Origin: JAGOTN01 sp964538345
Lineage (GTDB): Bacteria; Patescibacteriota; Minisyncoccia; Phycocordibacterales; JAACPR01
Length of the DNA: 64,000 nt
Direction: 5' to 3'
NCBI GenBank assembly: GCA_964538345.1
Contig: CAZIFF010000001.1
Coordinates: 1-64,000, forward strand
In this document: in pieces, positions 27,481 to 36,210 of the stretch
Layout of the letters: each line of letters begins with the position of its first letter
Numbering within the stretch: the stretch's first letter is position 1
Notes under the pieces: generated by a model
Told to the model about the DNA's origin: nothing
Seen by the model: only the letters and a program-made list of their open reading frames with translations
The model's database searches: none
Translations under genes and position numbers: made by a program

Positions 27481-29067
27481 TTATTTTCCTAACATTCTCA
27501 AAAGTTTTCTAGAACGGTTTTCCATCTTTTCTACATACTCATTTATAGAATCAGTCTTTTCAATACCCTGATCAGAAACCACATAATATTCATCGAACTT
27601 CATTCTGTTTACAAAATATCTATCATGAGAAACTGTAATCACAGTACCCTTAAATTCATCAATTGCTTTTTCTAATGCCTCTTCAGCTTCCATATCCAAG
27701 TGATTTGTAGGTTCGTCTAAAATCAGCACATTCACATTCATCGCTGCAAAGTAAGCAAAAAGTAATCGAGCTCTTTCCCCGGGAGATAATTTTTCGATTT
27801 TAGAGTTGAAGTTTTTTTCTGAAAAACCAAAGTGAACAAGGTGATTGAAAATCAATTCCTTTCCAGTGTTTATATGACCGCAGAAAAATTCTATTGCTGT
27901 TTTTTCTTTTGGCAAAGATTCATGTTCTTGCATGAAGTTTCCAAAATGCACACCACTATCCACCTTAACTTCTCCAGAGATAGCAGATATTTTTCCAATT
28001 ACAGTTTTTAAAATAGTAGACTTTCCAGAACCATTAGCACCAATAAAACAAATTCTTTTTTTATAAGGTAAATCCAAAGTTAAAGGACCAACTCTAAAAC
28101 CATCGTCATAACCACAAACTAAATCTTTAATGAAAATATTTTTTGAAGCATCTTTTTCAGTTGATTGTAAATTTATCTCTAAACCACTTCTTTCTTTTGG
28201 CGGCTTCACAAATTCAATTCTTTTCATTCTTCCTTGAATAACTTTTGCATCTCTAAAAGATTTGCCGGCTTTATTTCTATTGTATCCACGAAGAAGTCTG
28301 TCATTATCAGTCCCCTTCCATTTTGAACCAATTTCAGCTTGTTCTTCTTTAGTTTCTTTTAATTGCTTTAAACGCATAAACTCTTCTGTTTGTTTTTCGT
28401 GTTCTTGATTTAATCTTTCATGTTCTATTTCTTTTTCGGCAAGATAATTAGAATATTTTTTTGCATGAGAAATTCTCAAAGTATGATCATTCCAATCTAT
28501 TTCAAATATTTTATTTGCAACTTGATCAAGAAAAATCCTATCATGAGAAACAATCAAACACCCTGCATCAATTTTCTTTAAATAATCTTCAAGCCAAATT
28601 AAAGCTGGTAAATCTAGATTATTTGTAGGTTCATCCAAAAGAAGTAAATCTGGATCTTTAAGCAAAATAGCTGAAAGAAAAACTTTTGTTTTTTGCCCAC
28701 TACTTAAATCACCAATTTTCTTATTCTTGATTTCTGATGGCAAAAAGAATCCAGCAAACATCACCTCAATTTTTCGTAAAAAAACATCATCACTTTTGCC
28801 AGTTTCTTTTTTTAGAAAATCTAAAACATTTTGCTCATTAAATTCTTTTGGATCTTGTGGCAAAAATCCCACTTTTGCATCTTTATGAATTTCTAGTAGA
28901 CCATTTGAATAAGTTTCATTTCCAGAAATGATATTTAGAAGAGTAGTTTTTCCACTACCGTTATAGCCAGTCAAAGCGACCTTATTTCCCTTTTCAAGAT
29001 TAAAAGTGATCTTGTTTAAGACCGTGTTTGCACCAAAGTATTTAGATAAGTTTTTAACCTTAAGCAT
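27481..29067 (-). CDS. ABC-F family ATPase
   Basis: A 528-residue cytoplasmic protein with two ABC ATPase domains and no membrane part, as in ABC-F ribosome-associated translation factors. Walker A sequences are GYNGSGKTTLL and GANGSGKSTIL. ABC signatures are SSGQKTKVFL and SPGERARLLF, and Walker B regions are LLLLDEPTNNLD and VLILDEPTNHLD. The P-tRNA-interaction linker between the domains contains a long charged helix (KEIEHERLNQEHEKQTEEF). ABC-F proteins either relieve stalled ribosomes or protect them from antibiotics; sequence alone does not say which. Confidence 0.93.
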   Translation of the reverse strand: MLKVKNLSKYFGANTVLNKITFNLEKGNKVALTGYNGSGKTTLLNIISGNETYSNGLLEIHKDAKVGFLPQDPKEFNEQNVLDFLKKETGKSDDVFLRKIEVMFAGFFLPSEIKNKKIGDLSSGQKTKVFLSAILLKDPDLLLLDEPTNNLDLPALIWLEDYLKKIDAGCLIVSHDRIFLDQVANKIFEIDWNDHTLRISHAKKYSNYLAEKEIEHERLNQEHEKQTEEFMRLKQLKETKEEQAEIGSKWKGTDNDRLLRGYNRNKAGKSFRDAKVIQGRMKRIEFVKPPKERSGLEINLQSTEKDASKNIFIKDLVCGYDDGFRVGPLTLDLPYKKRICFIGANGSGKSTILKTVIGKISAISGEVKVDSGVHFGNFMQEHESLPKEKTAIEFFCGHINTGKELIFNHLVHFGFSEKNFNSKIEKLSPGERARLLFAYFAAMNVNVLILDEPTNHLDMEAEEALEKAIDEFKGTVITVSHDRYFVNRMKFDEYYVVSDQGIEKTDSINEYVEKMENRSRKLLRMLGK

Positions 29068-29147
29068 TAAGCGATGCTACCATATTTTAATCAAAATTGA
29101 CAGCCTAGAGAAAAGTTGTTGTTTTAAATAAAAATTGTCAAATAAAA

Positions 29148-29510
29148 TTACGCACTTTCACTTAACCCTTCTTTAAATTTCAAAAAATACTGCATTTCTT
29201 GAAAATTTTCCAAAGAAAAAACATCGAAAATTCTTCTAAAATATTCAAGCCGTCCAACCCAGTCAGCTTCTGTGCTTTTCAATAAATCAGTTTCCATGTG
29301 TCCTTGATACACAGGATACGCTTTAGCTATCGCTCCATATACCACATCATCAATAGTAACTTCGTCAAAGAAAGTTTCCATTCTTTTAATTTTGCTAGCC
29401 ATATCTTCAATCTCAAGTTTTCTTGCAATAGAAATCTCCGAATTTTCAGTGCCTCCCCCAAAATTATGATAAATTATTTCCCCCATACCATTAGAATACC
29501 TTATTATCAA
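29148..29510 (-). CDS. hypothetical protein
   Basis: A 120-residue soluble protein with an N-terminal beta-rich segment (MIIRYSNGMGEIIYHNFGGG) and a helical remainder (KLEIEDMASKIKRMETFFDE, LEYFRRIFDVFSLENFQEM). There are no recognisable motifs. It is transcribed divergently from the BaiN-like gene 24 bases away. I assign no function. Confidence 0.55.
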   Translation of the reverse strand: MIIRYSNGMGEIIYHNFGGGTENSEISIARKLEIEDMASKIKRMETFFDEVTIDDVVYGAIAKAYPVYQGHMETDLLKSTEADWVGRLEYFRRIFDVFSLENFQEMQYFLKFKEGLSESA

Positions 29511-29533
29511 TAAAAACTTAAGAGTGTGCTAAT

Positions 29534-30781
29534 ATGCCCATAATGAAAGACATAATTTGGGATGTGGTAGTGATTGGTGGAGGGCCGGCTGGAATGATGG
29601 CGGCAGGACGCGCTGCTGAGCGTGGTAAAAAAGTAGTTATAGTGGAGAAAAATGATTCACTTGGAAAAAAGCTTCTAATTACAGGCGGTGGTCGCTGTAA
29701 TGTCACAAATGCAGAGTTTGATAATCGAAAACTTCTTTCTAAATTCAAAGATGCTGGCAAATTTTTATTTTCGACTTTTAGTGAGTGGGATGTGCAAGAT
29801 ACTTTAGATTTCTTCAATAAAAGAAATATGTCGACTAAAACTGAAAAAGAACAACGGGTTTTTCCTGTTTCAAATAAAGCGCAATCTGTTTGGGATGTCT
29901 TGGTAAATTATATTAAAGAAAATAATGTTGAAATTATTCCAGACTCTCCTGTATCTGGCTTTGTTTTAAAAGATGGAAAAATTATTGGTGTAAAAACAAA
30001 AGAAAAAACTATACTAGGAAAATCTTTTATTCTTGCTACGGGTGGCACATCACGCCCAGAAACAGGTTCGACTGGCGATGGATATAAATGGCTTAAAACA
30101 ATTGGGCACAGAGTAATAGAACCTACCCCTTCTCTAGTACCGATTGCGACAAAAGATAAATGGGTAAAGCGCCTTGCTGGAGTGAGTTTGAATGATATCA
30201 AAATCACAGTGACTCAAAATAGCGAGAAGCAAAATGTGAGTAATGGAAAAATATTATTTACACACATTGGAATAAGCGGACCAACTATTTTAAATATGAG
30301 TAAAGATATTGGAGAACTTTTAAAATATGGTGAGGTTATTTTAGAAATAGATCTACTTCCAAAACACGATCACTCCAAACTCAATTCTACATTGCAAGAA
30401 ATTTTTAAAGAAAACGATAAAAAGAAATTTAAAAATTCACTTGGTAATTTAATTCCATCTTCAATGGTGCCAATAGTTGTAGAATTTTCTGGTATAGATC
30501 CTGAAATAAACTGCAACAGCGTCACTCGTGAGGCCAGAATGAAATTAATTGATTTGATAAAACATATTCCAATCAATGTCAGTAAGCTGCTCGGAGTCGA
30601 TAAGGCAGTCATTTCTAGTGGCGGAGTATTGCTTGATGAAGTTGATTTCAAAACAATGCAATCACGACTTTATCCGAATCTATTTTTAGTTGGAGATATT
30701 TTAAATATCGATAGACCTAGCGGTGGATACAGCTTGCAACTTTGTTGGACAACAGGCTTTGTGGCTGGAGATAAGGTTTAA
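29534..30781 (+). CDS. NAD(P)/FAD-dependent oxidoreductase, BaiN/YhiN (HI0933-like) family
   Basis: A 415-residue flavoprotein. The N-terminal dinucleotide-binding motif VVIGGGPAGMMAAGRAAERG is followed by the family block LGKKLLITGGGRCNVTNA. A central substrate domain precedes the second FAD segment (FILATGGTSRPETGSTGDG). The C-terminus carries NLFLVGDILNIDRPSGGYSL, the family signature. Length and motif order match HI0933-like proteins, whose physiological substrate is mostly unknown. It is a single gene with divergent and convergent neighbours. Confidence 0.92.
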   Translation: MPIMKDIIWDVVVIGGGPAGMMAAGRAAERGKKVVIVEKNDSLGKKLLITGGGRCNVTNAEFDNRKLLSKFKDAGKFLFSTFSEWDVQDTLDFFNKRNMSTKTEKEQRVFPVSNKAQSVWDVLVNYIKENNVEIIPDSPVSGFVLKDGKIIGVKTKEKTILGKSFILATGGTSRPETGSTGDGYKWLKTIGHRVIEPTPSLVPIATKDKWVKRLAGVSLNDIKITVTQNSEKQNVSNGKILFTHIGISGPTILNMSKDIGELLKYGEVILEIDLLPKHDHSKLNSTLQEIFKENDKKKFKNSLGNLIPSSMVPIVVEFSGIDPEINCNSVTREARMKLIDLIKHIPINVSKLLGVDKAVISSGGVLLDEVDFKTMQSRLYPNLFLVGDILNIDRPSGGYSLQLCWTTGFVAGDKV

Positions 30782-30787
30782 TCTTTT

Positions 30788-31120
30788 TTATTTATCTTTT
30801 CTGAAAACCATTGATATTAACGCGAACAACAAACCAAAGAATAATGCTGACCAAAATCCAGCTACTTGAAAGCCTGGTACAACGTAATCTGTCAAAATTA
30901 CCATCAATGCTGTAATTACTAACGAGAAAAGCCCTAAAGTTAAAATATTTATTGGCAAAGTCAAAATAGTGATAATTGGTTTTATAAAAGTATTCACAAC
31001 AGCTAAAACAACCACAACAATAACGGCTGTTACAAATCCATCAACACTAACACCAGGTAATAAGTAAGCTGCGATTCCGACAGCTAAGGCTGATAAAAGA
31101 AGTTTAATAATTATTTTCAT
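30788..31120 (-). CDS. phage holin 4 superfamily / YvlD-like membrane protein
   Basis: A 110-residue protein with four hydrophobic segments that matches the Phage_holin_4_2 (YvlD) family: LLLSALAVGIAAYLLPGVSV at the N-terminus, VNTFIKPIITILTLPINILT in the middle and a final FWSALFFGLLFALISMVFRK. Despite the family name, chromosomal members are ordinary small membrane proteins, and no lysis genes are nearby. It ends seven bases from the convergent flavoprotein gene. Confidence 0.85.
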   Translation of the reverse strand: MKIIIKLLLSALAVGIAAYLLPGVSVDGFVTAVIVVVVLAVVNTFIKPIITILTLPINILTLGLFSLVITALMVILTDYVVPGFQVAGFWSALFFGLLFALISMVFRKDK

Positions 31121-31192
31121 ATATCTGTATTATACACTGTTTAGTAATAAGATTGTGTCTGCTGTAATTAAATTGTGTGTCATAATAAATAA

Positions 31193-31555
31193 ATGAATTT
31201 TTCAATAATCTTAGCGCAGGTAATTATTTTTATCGGAATTTACAATGTTTGGTTTTTTAGATTTTCAAAAAATACAGCTTGGCGTGTAAAAAATGCAAAA
31301 AATATGACGGAAGAATTTGCAGTGTATGGTCTACCAAAATGGTCTGTATTTGTAATTGGATTTTTAAAAGTGTTATCAGCGACAATGATATTTTTAGGAA
31401 TTTTTATACCAATTTTAACTAAACCATTTGCACTGATTTTATCTATATTAATGTTTGGTGCAATTTTGATGCATATAAAAGTAAAAGACAGCGCAAGAAA
31501 ATCACTCCCCGCTTTTATAATGTTTTTTCTCTCACTTTTTGTGTTTTTGAACTAA
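31193..31555 (+). CDS. DoxX-like family membrane protein
   Basis: A 120-residue protein with four membrane helices. EEFAVYGLPKWSVFVIGFLK in the middle is the DoxX_2-type signature and the last two helices are closely spaced. The family includes quinone-linked membrane subunits, but most members have no established function. It ends 15 bases from the convergent delta-60 surface protein gene. Confidence 0.75.
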   Translation: MNFSIILAQVIIFIGIYNVWFFRFSKNTAWRVKNAKNMTEEFAVYGLPKWSVFVIGFLKVLSATMIFLGIFIPILTKPFALILSILMFGAILMHIKVKDSARKSLPAFIMFFLSLFVFLN

Positions 31556-31570
31556 AACCACTACACAACT

Positions 31571-33339
31571 CTACATATTCACCCTCATATAAGCTCTAGT
31601 TATTGGCCCAAAGTATCCAATAGCAGGAACAATATTATTTAACTTTTGATATTCAATAAGTGCATTTTTTGTATAATTTCCAAAATATCCAGTAGCACCA
31701 ATTTTTTTCAATTCCAAAGAAACTGCGCCAGATTCCAATTTAATTAAAATATTTTGCAATACGAGCACGTCATCACCACTCATTCCTAATTCTAAATCTC
31801 TTAAAAATACATCAACAGAAACATTTTCACTTGAACTTACATTATCTTTATTTTGTGCAAGGGAAGAAAGTATATTCAAAACTTCAGAAGGAAATTCTGT
31901 GCCACCATCGCGATATTTTATAATTTTTTCTAGATTATCTTTTATATAAGATTCCAAACCTTTAATATCTTTTTCAGAAATATAATTATTAATCATTCTG
32001 AGAATACGAGTTTTTAGAGAAGATCCGCCTCCGCCACCGCTTCTTGAAGTTGGATCATCTTGAGGAGTCTCAATCACTTCTCTATCAATTGCATACTGAA
32101 CTAGAACTATTCCAGAATGAGTACTGTTAGCAAATGTTTGAGTAAGGACATTGTCATAATAATGCAGTTGTACATCACCAGCCGAAGTTTGATCTGGATC
32201 AAATGAATCTTCTAATACACCAGTCAAATCATACATGTATATATTCCCTGCCACATTGTTTAATGTTCCACTTACAAATAGAAATTCATCTTCATCAAAC
32301 GCCGCAGAAGTGACTTCATCTCCTGTAATTTCACCTGCCGATCCAGTAGCCACAATCACCAAACCATCTCCATCAAAATTTGTGTCTAAATTACCGTCAG
32401 TTTCAAACATATATATAAAAGCGTACTGATTGATACCTCCAACCAGATAACTACCGCCCACAACAATTTGCCCATCAGGACNNNNNNNNNNCCAACACTT
32501 AAAGCTTTTACTGTTGGATTAGATTCTGCGGCAAAAGCAATCTCGACAGATCCACTAATTCCAAAAGAAGCATCATATGTTCCAGATTGATTTATACGCT
32601 TTAAAAGTACTGTTGCATTATCAGTTGGTCCATCCATCACTACCAAAATTTTTCCATCATCATTTATTAAAGCCTCACGCACCCGACCTGATCCAAGATT
32701 AAAAAATCCGTTTGTAGCCCAAGCTGTATCAAGACCAGCATCAGTATAGCGAGCAATAGAAGAAGTAGCAGAGTTTGAATTATAACCAAAAGCCAAAACC
32801 CCTCCATCATCATCAACTAAAATAGTTTTATAGCTCAAATGAGTTTCGTTTCTCTGCAAAGAACCATTGTCATTAAAACCAATTGCTAAGTTGCCATCTA
32901 CATCAAACTTATTTATAAAACCACCTCTTCCGCCGGCTCCATCGTCATAATTTCCAGAAAGAAATGCTGTGCTGCCACTTCTAGCATATCCAAACGCCTC
33001 TGTTGTGCTTCCTAAATCTAGATTCACAGAACCACCAGTACCAAAAGAAGAATCTATCAGACCCACATTATTTATTTGTGTAATAAAAGATTTTGATGGA
33101 GTGCTTCCTGTTTCATATCCAGATAAAATTATTTCTCCAGTATTCAATCTAAAAACTGATGTGACTTCAACATCACCAGACAATCCCACTGAACCAACTG
33201 AAAAAAGAGACACGCCATTTGTACCAAAATAAGTATATGGCTCAATACTTTCCGCTAACATCTTTTGAGGTGCAACAGCGAAAAAACAAATTAAAAATAA
33301 TCCTGTAAAAAATATATATTTAAGTTTTTCAAAAATCAT
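31571..33339 (-). CDS. secreted delta-60-repeat protein with peptidoglycan-binding tail, interrupted by an assembly gap
   Basis: One gene split by ten Ns at 32482-32491. The N-terminal part has a signal peptide ending near MLAES and delta-60 repeats (INDDGKILVVMDGP, NQSGTYDASFGISGSV). After the gap come PDGQIVVGGSY and TDGNLDTNFDGDGLV, continuing the same repeat family. The C-terminus has a Gly/Ser linker (RSGGGGGSSLKTR), a helical spacer and a peptidoglycan-binding module (VLVLQNILIKLESG, TGYFGNYTKNALIEYQ). I prefer the ATG at 33339 over one at 33387, because it starts directly before the hydrophobic signal. The two halves are out of frame across the ten Ns, which is best explained by the gap length. 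Confidence 0.8.
32482..32491. other. assembly gap (10 N)
   Basis: Ten Ns inside the delta-60 protein gene. To keep the repeat register, the true gap length must be 2 modulo 3; a one-base overlap of the flanks also satisfies this and recreates S-V-G-P-D-G, the normal repeat consensus. Confidence 0.95.
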
Positions 33340-33386
33340 TCTTAAATTATAGCTTATCGAGAAAATAAATCCTAAAAAACTTTGCA

Positions 33387-33740
33387 CTATTTTTCCTCCT
33401 TCAAACGAAATTTGATTATTTTAGTAATAAGCGGAATCGGAAGAGGTTTTGAGTAAGAAAATCTAATACATCCTTTTGAAAAACTAAGCTTTTGTTTATT
33501 TAATTCACTTTCAAAATTCTTAACTCCTGAAGGCGTTGGATAAAAACCTAAATGCCCTTTCATCGAAGCAAAATGTATAAAATTTTTCCCATTAATTTGA
33601 ATAGTTGGCATACCATACCTAATAACTTCTTCCCCCTTAGGAACAAGTTTCTTGATAATAGAATGCATTTCTTTTACTTTAGGAAGAAATTCTGTTGGGA
33701 CATCCTTTATATATTCGTTTATGTTTTTGTAGGTTTTCAT
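33387..33740 (-). CDS. DUF1801 family protein
   Basis: A 117-residue soluble protein of the YdhG-like DUF1801 family: SIIKKLVPKGEEVIRYGMPT, FIHFASMKGHLGFYPTPSG and the terminal block GCIRFSYSKPLPIPLITKII are characteristic. The fold is SCP2/frataxin-like, with no confirmed activity. Its stop codon lies 47 bases upstream of the delta-60 gene start. It marks the probable end of backbone genes before the accessory array that begins at 33772. Confidence 0.85.
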   Translation of the reverse strand: MKTYKNINEYIKDVPTEFLPKVKEMHSIIKKLVPKGEEVIRYGMPTIQINGKNFIHFASMKGHLGFYPTPSGVKNFESELNKQKLSFSKGCIRFSYSKPLPIPLITKIIKFRLKEEK

Positions 33741-33771
33741 TTTAAATGTTTAATGAAGTTTGTTTGTTCAT

Positions 33772-33837
33772 GCTGGACGTCACAAGCTAGGACACTGGTC
33801 GACTAAGCCAAACTCAGTCCATTTGGATTCGTTCTAG
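33772..33837. repeat. cassette-linked palindromic element A
   Basis: The plus strand reads GCTGG-CGTCAC-AGCTAG (33772-33790), then TAAGCC (33804-33809), CAGT and CGTTCTAG (33830-33837), the last overlapping the stop codon of the gene at 33834. Nested arms are visible on the minus strand: GCTAGAAC with GTCCTAGC outside, GACTGAG with CTTAGTC inside. It shares its first 19 bases with element E at 37163, with two differences. Confidence 0.65.
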
Positions 33838-34193
33838 CTTATCTTTAAGGAAGTTTTTGCCTTTTCAATTGCCACGACCAATTCTTCCCATTCTTTTTGT
33901 TTTATCTGATCTGCTGCCTTTGCATCCCACATTCCTATGAGTTGTTTGTACGAAGTGGTACGAGGTAATTCTGTGGTTCCGGCAATATTAAATATCGCAT
34001 CACATTCAGGAGAGTCAGTAAGGTTGTCAAACTGAATGGCGCCAACCATTTTGTAAGCTGCTTCTTCTTCCGTTAGTTTACCCTCCTCTTTTAATTGGAT
34101 GAGCCTTGCACAATAACGGACAAACAAATTTCTTTGCTCATCTCCAATCGTTGTTTTTATTTTATCCCACCAGCCGTCTAATTCCTCTTTCAT
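33834..34193 (-). CDS. hypothetical protein (cassette A)
   Basis: A 119-residue soluble, mainly helical, acidic protein (MKEELDGWWDKIKTTIGDEQ, LTEEEAAYKMVGAIQFDN, WEELVVAIEKAKTSLK). I recognise no motif and no membrane segment. It stands alone, 93 bases from the next gene, and its stop codon lies inside palindromic element A. This gene-plus-palindrome unit recurs four more times upstream, so it is probably a cassette of a mobile array. Confidence 0.6.
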   Translation of the reverse strand: MKEELDGWWDKIKTTIGDEQRNLFVRYCARLIQLKEEGKLTEEEAAYKMVGAIQFDNLTDSPECDAIFNIAGTTELPRTTSYKQLIGMWDAKAADQIKQKEWEELVVAIEKAKTSLKIS

Positions 34194-34284
34194 ATTTGAA
34201 TTATATCAAATTATATATCTCTTTCGGTATGTTGATGCTACACGTCCTCCGCCTTTCTAATTCTTGCGATTTTGTTTTATGCTC

Positions 34285-34316
34285 TGATCTAGCACTGGTC
34301 TAAGACAGTGTTACTT
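34285..34316. repeat. cassette-linked palindromic element B
   Basis: CTAG (34289-34292), CACTGGTC, TAAGACAGTGTTAC; CACTG and CAGTG form a hairpin around GTCTAAGA. It shares CTAG..CACTGGTC..TAAG..CAGT with element A. It overlaps the stop of the gene at 34311. Confidence 0.55.
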
Positions 34317-35345
34317 TAACCCTTTCATTAGCTCATTTATAGATAACTTATCAGGACTTCCTGGTAAGCGACGAAGTAGGAGTAATGTTCTAGTTAAAGA
34401 AGGAAAATCTTTAGAGGACACTTCCTTTCTTCTGAGTTTTGGTAGATCTTCTACAGTAACCTCTCTGTCCACCACCAGTTCTGTACGTATTTCAAATAAT
34501 TGATTACCATTCTCATCCACAAACATATCACGTAGTGTTTGTATTAACTTTTCAACATCACCTGGTGCTTCCATTAATATAGTACCGTCGGCCGAAAGTG
34601 TTTCATACCATTTGGTAAAACTTCTGAAAAAGACGTACTGCATCGACTCTACATCTGGAATAGAAGTAGTAAAGGAGGCTTGTTTTTCCTTAACTGTTTT
34701 TGGATATTGACCAACACTATTGTGCATAAAACTTAATAACGGACCTATCAATCGAACGATTAAAAAGTCTATCTTTCCGTTTTTATTTATCCAGCGATTC
34801 ACCGCACCAAGACCTTGTTTAGTTGGACCATCGTCAGTTTCTTTAAAATTTTTTAAAAAAATATCGCCTTCAACTACTGAGTGAGCATACTCTGCGTCTG
34901 TCCACTTTTCTTCCTCATCTCTATGATCAACAAGCGTAACTCCTAATGAAGATTGTACGTTAACTTTTTTACCCAAATCTCGTGACGCTTTTCGGAATGG
35001 CCCGCCAAACTCAGCGACATTTAACGCCCTCTCTCCATATACATCATGTAGATATGTTTCTATCTTTTTCCCATTCAACACACCCGCAAAAAACTTATCA
35101 TAACCCATTGACTCCAATGGTTCCCCTTCCTCAAATGCAAGAGGGACATCGTAGACTAACCACGGTTGGTAATTACCCCTAACTTTTTTTTGTTCAAGCG
35201 CTCGTGATGCATTGTGATCTTCTTGCAAATATTCTACCGCCTGTCGCATTCTTGCGTACGACTCAAACCTTTCAGTAGAGATATCATTTTTCACAGGTTC
35301 ATCTGCGGCATCTCCCACAGAACCACTTTGTGGTATTTTTTCCAT
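34311..35345 (-). CDS. uncharacterised protein, possibly methyltransferase-like (cassette B)
   Basis: A 344-residue soluble protein. A central segment looks like a Rossmann-type methyltransferase start: ALNVAEFGGPFRKASRDLG as motif I, LGVTLVDHRDEEEKW as the acidic end of strand 2, VVEGDIFLKNF, then IDFLIVRLIGPLLSFM as strand 4. The C-terminal portion contains KWYETLSADGTILMEAPGDV, resembling a post-catalytic strand. I cannot name a family or substrate. It is a single-gene unit, flanked by 117 and 253 non-coding bases and ending in palindromic element B. Confidence 0.55.
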   Translation of the reverse strand: MEKIPQSGSVGDAADEPVKNDISTERFESYARMRQAVEYLQEDHNASRALEQKKVRGNYQPWLVYDVPLAFEEGEPLESMGYDKFFAGVLNGKKIETYLHDVYGERALNVAEFGGPFRKASRDLGKKVNVQSSLGVTLVDHRDEEEKWTDAEYAHSVVEGDIFLKNFKETDDGPTKQGLGAVNRWINKNGKIDFLIVRLIGPLLSFMHNSVGQYPKTVKEKQASFTTSIPDVESMQYVFFRSFTKWYETLSADGTILMEAPGDVEKLIQTLRDMFVDENGNQLFEIRTELVVDREVTVEDLPKLRRKEVSSKDFPSLTRTLLLLRRLPGSPDKLSINELMKGLK

Positions 35346-35518
35346 AGCATCATTCTACTATTCTTAAAGTGCTTTGTGAATCAAACCCCTCAATAATAGC
35401 TATGTTTCGAGAATTTCTTTTATTTCCATCAATAAACAAATTAAAAATGACCCATTAATCTTGCACCATACATCAATCATATAACATTATACAAATTTGC
35501 TGTGTGCTATGTATGGTT

Positions 35519-35605
35519 TGGTACCAGTCCAAGATGAGTGTTGGGCCTTATTTAAGGTACCATTTCCCTATTCAACAGACCTATCTAGGTCGCTTTGATT
35601 AAGCT
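35519..35605. repeat. cassette-linked palindromic element C
   Basis: TGGTACC (35519-35525) and GGTACCA (35556-35562) form an outer pair with CCTT-ATTT-AAGG inside. CTAG (35585-35588), 11 bases and TAAGCT (35600-35605) follow, the CTAG...TAAG spacing seen in the other elements. The TAAGCT contains the stop codon of the gene at 35599. Confidence 0.5.
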
Positions 35606-36045
35606 AAAGTTTCAGTTTTAGAAATACGATCTCGATAATCTTGAGGGAAGTTAAACTCAACCGCAACATCAACCATCAATCCGAGATAGTGTTTTGAGGG
35701 TTTAAGAAATTCTCCTTCTTTTTTGACAACTTCATACGCTTCCGCCGTGAAATTTTCTCCATTTTCACTACTAACTTCAACCTGAAGACGTCTATAGTGA
35801 TTCGGATGCCCTTCTGCCTTATCTAGATTTGAAAGATCACTTTCAGATATTTCATACAGTAAGCCCCACACTTTATCCTCTGACGATTTAATGATATCTG
35901 CACAACCACACTCTCTGCTCTTGGAAAAAATAGTAAAGCCTATTTTATACCCACTTAAAAAAGCTGAGCCAACAAGATTTGAATCTGGACATCTATCCTT
36001 CATCTGTTCCTGATTCATGTTTGAGCCGTAGGCAAAATATTTCAT
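35599..36045 (-). CDS. gamma-glutamylcyclotransferase (GGCT/AIG2-like) family protein (cassette C)
   Basis: Predicted to cyclise gamma-glutamyl peptides or amines to 5-oxoproline, in the cytoplasm. The start MKYFAYGSNM at 36045 places the substrate-binding YGSN loop at the N-terminus, as in all GGCT-fold proteins; an upstream in-frame ATG at 36075 would add an atypical extension. The catalytic glutamate is probably in LDKAEGHPNHYRR, with the usual VWGLLYEISESDL strand before it. It is a lone gene ending in palindromic element C. GGCT-like genes are frequent passengers of mobile cassette arrays. Confidence 0.85.
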   Translation of the reverse strand: MKYFAYGSNMNQEQMKDRCPDSNLVGSAFLSGYKIGFTIFSKSRECGCADIIKSSEDKVWGLLYEISESDLSNLDKAEGHPNHYRRLQVEVSSENGENFTAEAYEVVKKEGEFLKPSKHYLGLMVDVAVEFNFPQDYRDRISKTETLA

Positions 36046-36120
36046 ATAAACTATATTATCAGGTTTGAGTTTCAATACTCAAACTGTCTAAATCTTATTT
36101 AAATTTCAAACAAGATGAAG

Positions 36121-36175
36121 CACTCGGGTTCATATAATTCCCAATCAAGCCCCAGTAATGTTTTTCTAGTCAATT
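36121..36175. repeat. cassette-linked palindromic element D
   Basis: CAAGCC followed by CCAGTAATGTTTTTCTAGT (36146-36170) closely matches AAGCCCAGTAACGTTAATATTAG of element E. Upstream GGGTT...TTCCC forms a loose inverted repeat. It lies about 40 bases beyond the stop of the SIR2-like gene. Confidence 0.55.
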
Positions 36176-36210
36176 AATTTTCTTATTTTTAACCTCATCG
36201 GAATTAATTA

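Noticed and set aside
30788..31120. Holin of a lysis cassette
   Set aside because: The family name includes holin, but the gene is isolated, without endolysin or phage genes, as for chromosomal YvlD-like proteins.
31571..33387. Two separate genes on either side of the N run
   Set aside because: Both halves belong to one delta-60 repeat protein with a signal peptide on one side and an anchoring tail on the other; the frame break is explained by the gap length.
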